A stretch of 11,850 nucleotides of DNA from SAR202 cluster bacterium (GTDB lineage Bacteria; Chloroflexota; Dehalococcoidia; Lucifugimonadales; UBA826): positions 1 through 11,850 of the forward strand of contig VFFY01000119.1 of NCBI GenBank assembly GCA_009392675.1. The letters run 5' to 3'. Below the pieces are notes generated by a model, which worked only from the letters and a program-made list of their open reading frames with translations, had not been told where the DNA came from and made no database searches. A program made the translations under genes and the position numbers. This document shows positions 1 through 7,184 of this stretch, one piece after another (within the stretch, counting starts at the first letter, position 1; each line of letters opens with the position of its first letter).

Positions 1-417
1 AGGGATTCTTTAGTACTTAGCGGCCTAGCACAGAAAATGGGAATAATCGCTGTTTTGTTTACTCTAGCGGGTTTAACTTCTCTTGGCCTACCTGGCCTTA
101 GTGGATTTGCCGCAGAATTACTGATATTTATTGGTATATTTCAAAGTTATGAGATTTGGGGCATTATTTTGGGATCCCTTGCTGTGATTGGAGCTGCGAT
201 TACAGCTGTATATATTTTGAGATTGCTATCCAAAGTATTTTTTGGCCTGCCTGATGATACTTTGCCAGAATATTTGGATTCGACACCAAGGGAGAAATTT
301 GCGGCAGGTATCTTAGTTATTTTCGTGGTGCTAGTGGGCCTTTGGCCATTTCCATTTGTGAAAGTAATTGAAAGTGGTGTTGAGCCGATTCTTCTTCAAA
401 TTGTGGGGACTGGATGA
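1..417 (+). CDS. nuoM: NADH-quinone oxidoreductase subunit M, C-terminal part (5' end outside window)
   Basis: This is the last 138 codons of an antiporter-like membrane subunit of respiratory complex I, which couples NADH-to-quinone electron transfer to proton pumping. The frame is open from base 1 and begins with an RDSLVLSGLAQKMG stretch typical of the loop before the last helices of NuoM. It is followed by the family signature SLGLPGLSGFAAE, whose glutamate (fragment residue 39) aligns with the conserved TM12 acidic residue of NuoM. About three hydrophobic segments follow. The stop TGA overlaps the nuoN start in an ATGA junction, the usual NuoM-NuoN order, so the two are translationally coupled. 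An internal ATG at 37 could be mistaken for the start, but homology clearly continues upstream of it. NuoL or an Mrp-type antiporter subunit is possible, but the position directly before nuoN favours NuoM. Confidence 0.93.
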   Translation, partial: RDSLVLSGLAQKMGIIAVLFTLAGLTSLGLPGLSGFAAELLIFIGIFQSYEIWGIILGSLAVIGAAITAVYILRLLSKVFFGLPDDTLPEYLDSTPREKFAAGILVIFVVLVGLWPFPFVKVIESGVEPILLQIVGTG

Positions 418-1883
418 ATTTTCACTTGATATATCCAGAGTTTCTTTTAATTGGGCTTGCGTTTCTTGTTCTGATGTTAGATTTTTTCTTATCGGAGAAA
501 AAGAAATATTTGTTAAATTGGGTCTCTATCATCGGAATGGCTTTCATACTTGTAATAGCCTTGTTTATGAATCAGCAAGGTGATCTATACCAAGGATTAT
601 TGATCATCGATGGGTATGCGAGTTTTTTCAGGATATTTTTTCTGGCTATAGGAATAGTAGTGACACTTATATCACGAGATTATGTGGATTCTAATGTTTC
701 AAATCCCGGTGAATACTACGCCATTTTGATTTTCACTATCTTGGCATCTGTATCCTTGGCTTCATCCGGAGAGTTACTAACAGCCTATGTCAGCTTAGAA
801 ATTTTGAGTTTCGGATTATATGTGTTGGTTGCATATGATAGATATAATCCTGTTTCAAATGAGGGAGGGGTCAAGTTTATTCTTCTAGGGGCTTTTTCCT
901 CGGCTTTGCTTCTATATGGTTTGAGTCAAACATACGGTTTGATAGGAACTACTCGGTTTAATGAAATTGCAGTTTTACTCAACTCGATGGAAAGCATATC
1001 CATTGGGATGCTAATCGGTTTCGTACTGATTTTGGCTGGAGTAGCATTCAAATTGGCTGCCGTACCGTTTCATATGTGGGCTCCCGATGTCTATGAGGGA
1101 GCGCCTATACCCATAACAGCTTGGTTGTCCGTATGTTCGAAAGTAGCAATTGTTGCTTTTGCTATTAGATTTTTGACCAATGGCATATTTCCTCTTGCTC
1201 CAGATTGGCAGCCCATTCTAATGGTCTTGGCAGTGCTTACTATGATAGGGGGTAATTTATTAGCACTCGTTCAAAAAAATATGAAACGCTTACTAGCTTA
1301 TTCCAGTATCGGGCATGCGGGATATTTACTGATGGGTTTGGCGGCATTAGTCAGGGTCAGCGATGACGGTATTGTAAGTAAGGATCTAACCCATTTAGTT
1401 TCCAACGGATTGGTTTTTCATATGGTTGCCTATGGGGCGACAAATTTTGCGATTTTTTTCTGCTTAATACTTGTTTACAACAGTACCGGTAGGGAGGATA
1501 TTCAGGGTCTGTCAGGACTTGCTTCAAAGCAACCTTTAGTTGCTTTGGTGATGGTTTGTTCTCTGTTTTCTTTAGCAGGTATGCCTGTGTTTGCAGGTTT
1601 CACTAGTAAATTTTATCTGTTTAATGCGGTAGCCTCGCAGGGATTTTTACTGTTGGTTGGGGTGGGAATAGTTGCAAGCCTAATCTCACTATACTATTAC
1701 CTCACGGTAGCCCGGTATTTGTATATTGAAAAGATTTTGGATGATTCAGTAATCTATGTGTCATTTAACAGTAAATTAATTCTTATAGCGCTACTAATTT
1801 TAATGGTTTTAGGGGGAGTATATCCTTCACCTCTGATGGATTTGATTCAAAGTGCCACGGATTCCATCGTAAAAATAAACTAA
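414..1883 (+). CDS. nuoN: NADH-quinone oxidoreductase subunit N
   Basis: Complete 489-residue integral membrane subunit of complex I, close to the usual NuoN length, with about 14 hydrophobic segments. The charged residues of the proton channel are present: E129 in YVSLE, K154 in GGVKF, K213 in the hallmark FKLAAVPFHMWAPDVYEGAP, K243 in CSKVA and K399 in GFTSK. These correspond by my alignment from memory to E133, K158, K217, K247 and K395 of E. coli NuoN. The LLAYSSIGHAGY block is another family marker. The start ATG shares bases with the nuoM stop (ATGA), so translation is probably by re-initiation. It is likely the last nuo gene; a 51-nt gap without a visible terminator separates it from the next gene, so read-through into the LmbE gene is plausible. 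Confidence 0.97.
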   Translation: MNFHLIYPEFLLIGLAFLVLMLDFFLSEKKKYLLNWVSIIGMAFILVIALFMNQQGDLYQGLLIIDGYASFFRIFFLAIGIVVTLISRDYVDSNVSNPGEYYAILIFTILASVSLASSGELLTAYVSLEILSFGLYVLVAYDRYNPVSNEGGVKFILLGAFSSALLLYGLSQTYGLIGTTRFNEIAVLLNSMESISIGMLIGFVLILAGVAFKLAAVPFHMWAPDVYEGAPIPITAWLSVCSKVAIVAFAIRFLTNGIFPLAPDWQPILMVLAVLTMIGGNLLALVQKNMKRLLAYSSIGHAGYLLMGLAALVRVSDDGIVSKDLTHLVSNGLVFHMVAYGATNFAIFFCLILVYNSTGREDIQGLSGLASKQPLVALVMVCSLFSLAGMPVFAGFTSKFYLFNAVASQGFLLLVGVGIVASLISLYYYLTVARYLYIEKILDDSVIYVSFNSKLILIALLILMVLGGVYPSPLMDLIQSATDSIVKIN

Positions 1884-1928
1884 CGCCTCTGATAAACTGA
1901 AGGGTGGACTTTTAATTACACCGAGAGA

Positions 1929-1934
1929 AAGGAG
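1929..1934 (+). promoter_or_regulatory. Shine-Dalgarno that points to a TTG start at 1941
   Basis: The strong AAGGAG sits immediately against the ATG at 1935, leaving no spacer, which is unsuitable for initiation. An in-frame TTG at 1941 lies 6 nt from the GGAG, the normal distance. I therefore favour TTG-1941 as the real start of the LmbE-family gene; the protein changes by only two residues. Confidence 0.6.
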
Positions 1935-2672
1935 ATGAAATTGGCTCATTCAATAGATTGGCCTGAAGAATATAAAAGAGGGCTTGTTGTGGTAGCTCAT
2001 GCAGATGATGCTGAATATGGTTGTTCAGGCACAGTGGCTCGATTAATTGCTGAGGGTTGGGACATGGCCTATGTTTTGTGCACTGACGGCAGTAAAGGGA
2101 GCAGTGATCCCGACATAACGGGAGCACAACTATCTGAGATTAGAAGGGAAGAGCAAGAAAATGCGGGGAAAATTTTAGGCTTATCGAATGTTGCCTTTTT
2201 AGGGCATCCTGATAGCTATTTACAGCCTACGCTAGATTTAAGAAGGGACATAGCCAGAGAAATCCGCCGACAAAAAGCGGATGTAGTCATCTGCCAATAT
2301 CCCATGAGAGTATTAGACGGCGGGTTTGGTTCTGGCCATCCAGATCACATGACTGCGGGCGATGCTGCCCTTTCTGCTATATTTCCAACCGCTAGAGATC
2401 ATATGACTTTCCCCGAATTGATTGAAGAAGGATTTGAGCCTCATAAAGTCGCAGAAGCGTGGATAATGGGACACCCCGAACCTGATCTTTGGGTCGATAT
2501 AAGTGACCATATGGAAACTTCGATAAAAGCCCTAACGGCTCATGTGTCTCAGATGGATGGCAAATCATATGATGAGGTATTGGAAAGGATGTTGGAGTGG
2601 CGTGGAGAAAGGGGTAAAGGCAAAGGAATGCGACAGGCAGACGCCTTCAAACGGATTTATTATAGAAGGTAA
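1935..2672 (+). CDS. LmbE/PIG-L family zinc-dependent N-deacetylase
   Basis: Cytoplasmic hydrolase of the PIG-L/LmbE superfamily, whose characterised members remove acetyl groups from GlcNAc-type substrates (MshB, BshB, PIG-L). Numbering from the ATG, the first motif is AHADDAEYGCSGT (residues 21-33), giving H22 and D25 as zinc ligands and D24 as the likely general base. The SGHPDH motif at 133-138 supplies the third ligand, H138. The TDGSKGSSDP block (50-59) is typical of the family. The usual proline of HPDD is alanine here. The 245-residue length fits. No signal peptide is present. Translation more likely starts at TTG-1941 (see the RBS entry). It lies 51 nt after nuoN and 23 nt before a small cupin gene, with which it probably forms a transcription unit. 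The substrate cannot be read from sequence; MshB or BshB activity is possible but I see no thiol-biosynthesis neighbours. Confidence 0.9.
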   Translation: MKLAHSIDWPEEYKRGLVVVAHADDAEYGCSGTVARLIAEGWDMAYVLCTDGSKGSSDPDITGAQLSEIRREEQENAGKILGLSNVAFLGHPDSYLQPTLDLRRDIAREIRRQKADVVICQYPMRVLDGGFGSGHPDHMTAGDAALSAIFPTARDHMTFPELIEEGFEPHKVAEAWIMGHPEPDLWVDISDHMETSIKALTAHVSQMDGKSYDEVLERMLEWRGERGKGKGMRQADAFKRIYYRR

Positions 2673-2695
2673 AACCAAATAACAAAGGAATAAAA

Positions 2696-3007
2696 ATGAA
2701 ACCTGTTATTAAAAATTACAGAGATCACTCGAACCCCATTTTAGGTAAGAGTGATGGAGTTCCCAATTATGTGATGCTCTATGTTCAGCATGCACCAGGA
2801 GAATCTTCACCTTTTCATATTCATCCATGGGAACATCAGGCTTTTATCACTGAAGGGTCTGGGGTATTGTTTTTTGGTGGCGAGGAATATCCTATAAAAC
2901 AAGGGGATTGTGTTCATGTACCTGAGGATGTTGAGCATCAGTTTAGAAATACGGGGGATGTTCCGATGAATAGAGTTACCGTAAACCCAATAAAATCAGA
3001 AGAGTAG
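2696..3007 (+). CDS. Small single-domain cupin, TM1459-like four-His metal site
   Basis: A 103-residue cytoplasmic cupin, essentially one conserved beta-barrel. Motif 1 reads PGESSPFHIHPWEHQAF (34-50) and motif 2 reads GDCVHVPEDVEHQFRN (70-85). The HxHPWEH pattern, with H41, H43, H47 and the later H81, matches the four-histidine Mn site of Thermotoga TM1459, in which His takes the place of the usual glutamate. The following residue, often Glu in relatives, is Gln48. TM1459 can cleave alkenes oxidatively in vitro, but the natural role of this subfamily is unknown, so I infer only a metal-binding cupin with possible dioxygenase or isomerase activity. AAAGGA at 2684-2689 lies 6 nt before the ATG. 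The stop is 2 nt from the stop of the convergent aldolase-family gene. Confidence 0.9.
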   Translation: MKPVIKNYRDHSNPILGKSDGVPNYVMLYVQHAPGESSPFHIHPWEHQAFITEGSGVLFFGGEEYPIKQGDCVHVPEDVEHQFRNTGDVPMNRVTVNPIKSEE

Positions 3008-3009
3008 AT

Positions 3010-3900
3010 TTATTTTAGGCCGACCCTGTGAATTATTTGAAGGAGTTCATTAAAAGTATTTTCAGCAAGTTGACCCGCAGGGTGCCTAACAATCGGATGA
3101 TTTATTAACCCCCGATGATGGATACCTGCTTTTCGAATGGCAAGACCAATTCCTTCCTGTTGCTCAAATTGGATAAGGGGAAGATGATCATAGAATAACT
3201 TTTCGGCAAGATCAGAAGCCCCAGTTTTATGATGGTTACAAATTTGTACCAATACTTCAGGGTACGCAAATCCAGTCATAGCTCCTATAGAACCTCTTCT
3301 TAGCTCATCTAGAAGAAATACTCCGCCAAGCCCGCCAAAGATCCCTAACCTGTCTTGAATTTTATTACGGATAGCACTTATTTTCGTTGGAGTTGGTGGG
3401 TCTTCGAGTTTAAGGTATTTCACATTCGGGATTTCGTTCGCTACCTTGACTACAAAATCGACAGGCATTTCCACTCCCGATGTTTGCGGATAGTCTTGCA
3501 TTACGATGGGGATGGAGATTTGTTCTGCTAGTTGGTAGTAATATCCGAATAAGGCATCCAAGTTGGCCTTTGGCATAGAAGGTGCTGAAACCATAACCGC
3601 CGCGGCCCCCATTTGTTCAGCCTCTTTACTTCTTTCTATCATTGCTTTTGTTCCGCTAGCTGAGGTTCCCATAGTTACAGGTAGATTGTCAGCAGCATCT
3701 ATTATTATTTCTGCGATTTTTGTTCGCTCTTTATCGGATAGGCGTGCAGCTTCACCCATCACTCCCAAACCAACGACTCCAGTGCAGCCAGAGGATATTG
3801 CCTCAGCCACTAAATTAGGTATTGATTCATAGTCGACCTCTTCTTTTTGATCGAAGGGGGTCGCTAGCATCCAATGCATTCCGTAGAAAGAGTCGGGCAT
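3010..3900 (-). CDS. DapA/N-acetylneuraminate lyase superfamily Schiff-base aldolase, non-canonical
   Basis: A 296-residue TIM-barrel protein of the dihydrodipicolinate synthase/N-acetylneuraminate lyase superfamily, at the normal length. The Schiff-base lysine is K164 in KYLKLED, and the conserved active-site tyrosine is Y137 in QDYPQTSG. The substrate-carboxylate motif, GTTGE in DapA or GSTGE in NAL, is GVMGE here (46-50). Both hydroxyl residues are lost, so lysine biosynthesis is unlikely; a sugar-acid aldolase or dehydratase, or another 2-oxo acid lyase, is a better guess. The strong AGGAG at 3907-3911 lies 6 nt before the ATG and overlaps the stop of the upstream NHL gene. The pair is therefore an operon and probably translationally coupled. 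The 3' end abuts the convergent cupin gene. Family assignment is secure; the reaction is unknown. Confidence 0.9.
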   Translation of the reverse strand: MPDSFYGMHWMLATPFDQKEEVDYESIPNLVAEAISSGCTGVVGLGVMGEAARLSDKERTKIAEIIIDAADNLPVTMGTSASGTKAMIERSKEAEQMGAAAVMVSAPSMPKANLDALFGYYYQLAEQISIPIVMQDYPQTSGVEMPVDFVVKVANEIPNVKYLKLEDPPTPTKISAIRNKIQDRLGIFGGLGGVFLLDELRRGSIGAMTGFAYPEVLVQICNHHKTGASDLAEKLFYDHLPLIQFEQQEGIGLAIRKAGIHHRGLINHPIVRHPAGQLAENTFNELLQIIHRVGLK

Positions 3901-3906
3901 ATGGTT

Positions 3907-3912
3907 CTCCTA
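3907..3912 (-). promoter_or_regulatory. Shine-Dalgarno embedded in the upstream stop codon
   Basis: On the minus strand the TAG stop of the NHL gene (3912-3910) overlaps the AGGAG (3911-3907) that serves the aldolase gene, with 6 nt to its ATG. Ribosomes finishing the NHL protein stop on top of the next initiation site, a layout that favours coupled translation of the pair. Confidence 0.65.
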
Positions 3913-4938
3913 TTGGTAGTAAATTGCTCTTATACGATGATTCTCGCTGTCAGCTATGTAAGTTATCCCAGAGAGGTCCATCACTACACCATGAGGTCGG
4001 GCGAGTCCAGCCATGCTAGAAGAGCCGCCATCTCCCCCTGACCCTAAGATTCCCCCGGCGATGGTGTCGATAATGTTATTTTCTGTATAAATGATTCGGA
4101 GAGCGTGATTTTCTGTGTCTACTACCAATATATTTCCATCATTGTCACACCTTATGGCTTTGGGGCCATTGAGCAAGGCATATTTTGCATCCTCGCCGTC
4201 ACCTGTGTAGCCTTTTTCTCCCGTTCCAGCGATAGTGCTGATGATTCCTTCTGTGTCTATTTTTCTGATTGTATTTCCTTCTCTTTCACAGATGTATATA
4301 TTGCCAATTTTGTCAGTGCACACCGCCCTGGCACCAAATATGCCGGCTTTTACTGCTGGGCCTCCATCCCCTGTGTGTTCTTTCCTCCTGGTCCCAGCTA
4401 CGGTGGAAAGGGTCCCAGTATTGGTATCAAATTTCCGTATTCTTTGATCCTGGACATCGGCTATCAATAAGTGGCCATCGTTGTCTATGGCACAGTCATT
4501 AGGTTCTATCATTGCTGATTTGGTTGCTGAAATACCATCCTCTCCCGAACCTGGTTTACCTGTACCAACGATAGTCCTTATTTCATTAGTAGACTTATCG
4601 ATCACTCTTATAGATGGGTTGAATCTTTGGCATATGAAGACGTTTCCGGCTTTGTCTACTTGTATTGCATATATTTCATCTATTGTGGCGTGTTTGGCAT
4701 CTTCTCCATCACCGGTGTGCCCCTGCGAACCGGTGCCAGCAAAATTTTCGATGATTCCAGAATCTAAATTTAGGCGCCGCACCCTGAAATTAAAACAATC
4801 GGCGATATATAGATATTTTCCAGTTGGATCAATGTCTACATGGAATGGATTATCCATTGTGGCCTCTTTGGCAGGGCCTCCGTCACCACTATATCCCTTC
4901 TCACTAGTGCCAACTATGCTTTTAATTACAGAGCGCAT
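3910..4938 (-). CDS. Six-repeat NHL beta-propeller protein
   Basis: A 342-residue protein made almost entirely of six tandem NHL-type repeats beginning near residues 7, 65, 122, 179, 235 and 292, a period of about 57 residues. Each repeat follows the scheme TIAGTGxxGYTGDGGxA, a variable loop, DxxGNIYIAD and NxxIRKI, as in the teneurin-type NHL class. Six repeats suit a closed six-bladed propeller. I see no signal peptide, lipobox or membrane helix, so it appears cytoplasmic, which is notable because many such NHL proteins are exported. AAGGA at 4946-4950 lies 7 nt before the ATG. It is the first gene of a two-gene operon with the aldolase-family gene. A lactonase-like role feeding a sugar-acid aldolase is conceivable because SMP-30 lactonases are also six-bladed, but no metal-binding site is recognisable; a binding scaffold is equally possible. 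Confidence 0.9.
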   Translation of the reverse strand: MRSVIKSIVGTSEKGYSGDGGPAKEATMDNPFHVDIDPTGKYLYIADCFNFRVRRLNLDSGIIENFAGTGSQGHTGDGEDAKHATIDEIYAIQVDKAGNVFICQRFNPSIRVIDKSTNEIRTIVGTGKPGSGEDGISATKSAMIEPNDCAIDNDGHLLIADVQDQRIRKFDTNTGTLSTVAGTRRKEHTGDGGPAVKAGIFGARAVCTDKIGNIYICEREGNTIRKIDTEGIISTIAGTGEKGYTGDGEDAKYALLNGPKAIRCDNDGNILVVDTENHALRIIYTENNIIDTIAGGILGSGGDGGSSSMAGLARPHGVVMDLSGITYIADSENHRIRAIYYQ

Positions 4939-5042
4939 ATTTTATTCCTTGAATATTCGCTATTTTTTCACCCAAATCATTCTATATCACCGGTAAAATA
5001 CTGTAGGAAGAATGTGCAAATATTAATATAAGTAGTAAGTGT
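4939..5042 (+). promoter_or_regulatory. Divergent intergenic region with AT palindrome and possible leaderless promoter
   Basis: This 104-nt spacer separates the minus-strand NHL operon from the plus-strand lipoprotein gene and must hold promoters for both. On the plus strand TATAAG at 5027-5032 matches the -10 consensus at five of six positions and lies 10 nt before the ATG. That would place transcription start at or within a few bases of the start codon. No convincing -35 lies 16-18 nt upstream. A perfect 10-nt palindrome, ATATTAATAT, covers 5020-5029. I could not identify a confident minus-strand promoter. Confidence 0.35.
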
Positions 5043-6554
5043 ATGAATAAATTGTTGTTTTTTTTGATAGGTTTATTGTCTTTCTCGTTATTTGCTTGTG
5101 GTTCCGATTCAGAAATTGATTCGTCTGCAATATTAGAAATTGAGACTACCCCCATCGTTGAGACGATCTCTACAGCCAAACCTGCAATTACCCAACCATC
5201 CCCTATCACACCGATAGCTACCCAACCGATGGCTACTCAAATTGTTGTACCAACAAAGGTGCCTCAAACAAAGGTGCTTCAAAAATCCATAACCCAAGAT
5301 AATAAAATTGGTTCTGGGGAGCCGGATTCAAAATCAGTGGTTGAAATCATTTCCCGTCTGAAAGAGGAGCTAAACAACGGGTATTCACACCATTCAATTT
5401 TGAACATGAATATGACGATTTCTTTTGACGATTACTTGGAAGATATGCCATTGCTAATGGAGGGAGATGTTCAAAATTCCCGTAATTTCAAAGGAGTCAC
5501 TTCTTTTGAAGATAATAATCAAATCAAAACGATCGAAATGATCGTCTTTGATCAGGATACTTTTGCCAAATATCCTGATACCAAATATTGGATCCAGTTT
5601 CCAGAAGGCCAAACCCCTGTAACCCCCATATCGATAATTGAATTGCTAAAAAACAATTTTGTTCAAGGGGAACTCACTGGTATTGAAAAATCTGGTGGTG
5701 TCTCCTCCCGACATATTAGCAGTGAACTTGAGTCAAAGATTTTTGGTGAGTTGCTGCCAGTACTGGATGACTCCACAGGTATTTTGCAAGTCGATATGTG
5801 GGTTGAACCTGATAGCTCACAAATAGGTAGATTATTAATTAATGGATTGGCTATAGGGGGGCCTAGAGTTAAAGGCCCTGACGGACAAGAGGTAACGATT
5901 AAGGTTGATATTGAAATGTCATCGTGGGATTTTGGAAAAGTGGTTGAGTTATCTAAACCACTTTTACCAGGTACTCCAGAAACAATGATTTGGGATATGG
6001 CACCCAAAATTACGTTAGAGGAAGGAAGAGATTATTTTGCCACTATTGAGATATTTGAAGGAGGTGAAATAAAGATTGATCTTCTGGAAGAACTAGCTCC
6101 AGTAACAGTGAATAATTTTGTTTTTCTCTCCGAGCAGGGGTATTACGATTGGGTTACCTTTCATAGAGTAATCCCAGATTTTATGGCCCAAGGTGGTGAT
6201 CCTTCTGGTACCGGTAGAGGAGGTCCTGGATATTATATCGATAATGAATTTCACCCTGATGCCAGACATGATTCTGCAGGGGCAGTGTCGATGGCGAATG
6301 CAGGTCTTTTGCCAGATGGACAAGGAACGAATGGAAGTCAATTCTTCATCACATTCAAAAAGACGCCTACTTTGGATGGAATAAATCCGGATGGAACTTT
6401 GAAGGATTGTAGCCAAGGTTCTTGTCATTCAGTATTTGGAAGAGTTGTAGAAGGCATGGATGTGTTAGGTAACATAATTCCCCGAGATCCTGCGACTGCT
6501 AATTTACCTGGTGATGTAATTCAGAGTATTAAAATTATTTCTGTCCCAAAATAA
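5043..6554 (+). CDS. Lipoprotein: LppX/LprAFG-like domain fused to a cyclophilin-type peptidyl-prolyl isomerase
   Basis: A 503-residue exported lipoprotein. A hydrophobic signal peptide ends in the lipobox LFAC (C19), followed by a Thr/Pro-rich linker to about residue 95. Residues about 96-308 resemble the LppX/LprAFG (LolA-like) half-barrel fold: DTKYWIQ, TGILQVDMWVEPDS and IKVDIEMSSWDFGK match its typical strands. Known members carry lipids or lipoproteins across the cell envelope. Residues about 328-502 form a cyclophilin domain with FHRVIPDFMAQGGD (373-386), including the catalytic arginine R375, then GAVSMANAG (413-421) and GSQFFIT (431-437). An insertion between TPTLDG and HSVFGRV carries C456 and C461, which could form an extracytoplasmic disulfide. 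The protein probably helps fold or deliver surface proteins or lipids. No Shine-Dalgarno precedes the ATG. The cyclophilin call is very firm; the middle domain is moderate. Confidence 0.9.
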   Translation: MNKLLFFLIGLLSFSLFACGSDSEIDSSAILEIETTPIVETISTAKPAITQPSPITPIATQPMATQIVVPTKVPQTKVLQKSITQDNKIGSGEPDSKSVVEIISRLKEELNNGYSHHSILNMNMTISFDDYLEDMPLLMEGDVQNSRNFKGVTSFEDNNQIKTIEMIVFDQDTFAKYPDTKYWIQFPEGQTPVTPISIIELLKNNFVQGELTGIEKSGGVSSRHISSELESKIFGELLPVLDDSTGILQVDMWVEPDSSQIGRLLINGLAIGGPRVKGPDGQEVTIKVDIEMSSWDFGKVVELSKPLLPGTPETMIWDMAPKITLEEGRDYFATIEIFEGGEIKIDLLEELAPVTVNNFVFLSEQGYYDWVTFHRVIPDFMAQGGDPSGTGRGGPGYYIDNEFHPDARHDSAGAVSMANAGLLPDGQGTNGSQFFITFKKTPTLDGINPDGTLKDCSQGSCHSVFGRVVEGMDVLGNIIPRDPATANLPGDVIQSIKIISVPK

Positions 6555-6557
6555 TGT

Positions 6558-7157
6558 CTAACTAAGTTTCAGGAATTGTTCACCATAAGTAACCGTTTTT
6601 GTAAAAGTTGAGGTTCCCTTCACCTCATCAATTAAATTGATTGGGGTCATGATCTCTGTTGGATTATTAAGGTTAAGTCTCCAAAATCCAACGTCGTACC
6701 ATTGTCCGTCTTTATATCCTGCGCTAGTCATTAAATAATCTTCGGTAAATCCAAAATGTTCATGAAGTGAAACACTCGGATTGTTTGGAAGGGCGATAAC
6801 TCCGTAGGCCGAAGTGAAGCCTTGTAACTTCAGACATTCCAATAATGACGCGTAGAGAGCTTTACCAATCCCTAAACCGTGGGCTGCCTCTCTAACATAC
6901 ACTGTTGTTTCCACTATCCAATCGTAAGCGCTTCTGTCTCGGAATTTACTCCCGTAGGAATAACCCATTAATTCGTTTTCATGCTCACAAACGAGTGAAG
7001 TGTATGTTTTCGACACCTTTTTCATTCGCCTGTACATTTCAGTTCCGTCAGGAGGGGTCGTTTCAAAAGTTATTGGAGTATTTATTACATATGGATAATA
7101 AATGGCCGCCACCTGACGAGCGTCCCTTTTGGGATCTGCTAGTCGAATGACGGCCAT
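6558..7157 (-). CDS. GNAT N-acetyltransferase, phosphinothricin/methionine-sulfoximine acetyltransferase type
   Basis: A 199-residue cytoplasmic acetyl-CoA-dependent acetyltransferase of the Pat/Bar/YncA group, whose members acetylate phosphinothricin, methionine sulfoximine or related amino groups. Family hallmarks in order are IYYPYVINTPITFET (19-32), GYSYGSKFRDRSAYDWIVE (65-83), the acetyl-CoA loop HGLGIGKA (93-100; His replaces the usual Arg or Gln), ALPNNPSVSLHEHFGF (122-137) and GQWYDVGFW (151-159). The core ends near residue 163. About 35 further residues exceed the usual length of about 170-180 and look like a lineage-specific tail. The gene starts 27 nt after the first SDR stop, so it is likely the third gene of that operon, although it has no clear Shine-Dalgarno. 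Its stop lies 3 nt from the convergent lipoprotein gene's stop. The true substrate is unknown; self-protection or amino-acid detoxification is only a family-level guess. Confidence 0.9.
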   Translation of the reverse strand: MAVIRLADPKRDARQVAAIYYPYVINTPITFETTPPDGTEMYRRMKKVSKTYTSLVCEHENELMGYSYGSKFRDRSAYDWIVETTVYVREAAHGLGIGKALYASLLECLKLQGFTSAYGVIALPNNPSVSLHEHFGFTEDYLMTSAGYKDGQWYDVGFWRLNLNNPTEIMTPINLIDEVKGTSTFTKTVTYGEQFLKLS

Positions 7158-7184
7158 TTTTAAGTAGGTATCTCTATTACAGAG

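Noticed and set aside
37..417. ATG-37 as the start of a separate 126-residue membrane protein
   Set aside because: The frame is open to base 1 and the upstream residues match NuoM, so it is an internal Met of a partial gene.
3010..3900. Annotation as dapA (4-hydroxy-tetrahydrodipicolinate synthase)
   Set aside because: The Thr-Thr motif needed for pyruvate/ASA chemistry is replaced by Val-Met, and no lysine-pathway genes are adjacent.
3910..4938. NHL DNA repeats as a tandem DNA repeat or CRISPR-like array
   Set aside because: Periodicity of about 171 bp is explained by protein-level repeats with diverged nucleotides; there are no short identical repeats with unique spacers.
4105..4996. Several open frames on the plus strand opposite the NHL gene
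   Set aside because: They lie antisense to a repeat-rich gene with clear protein repeats, overlap one another and show no recognisable domain.
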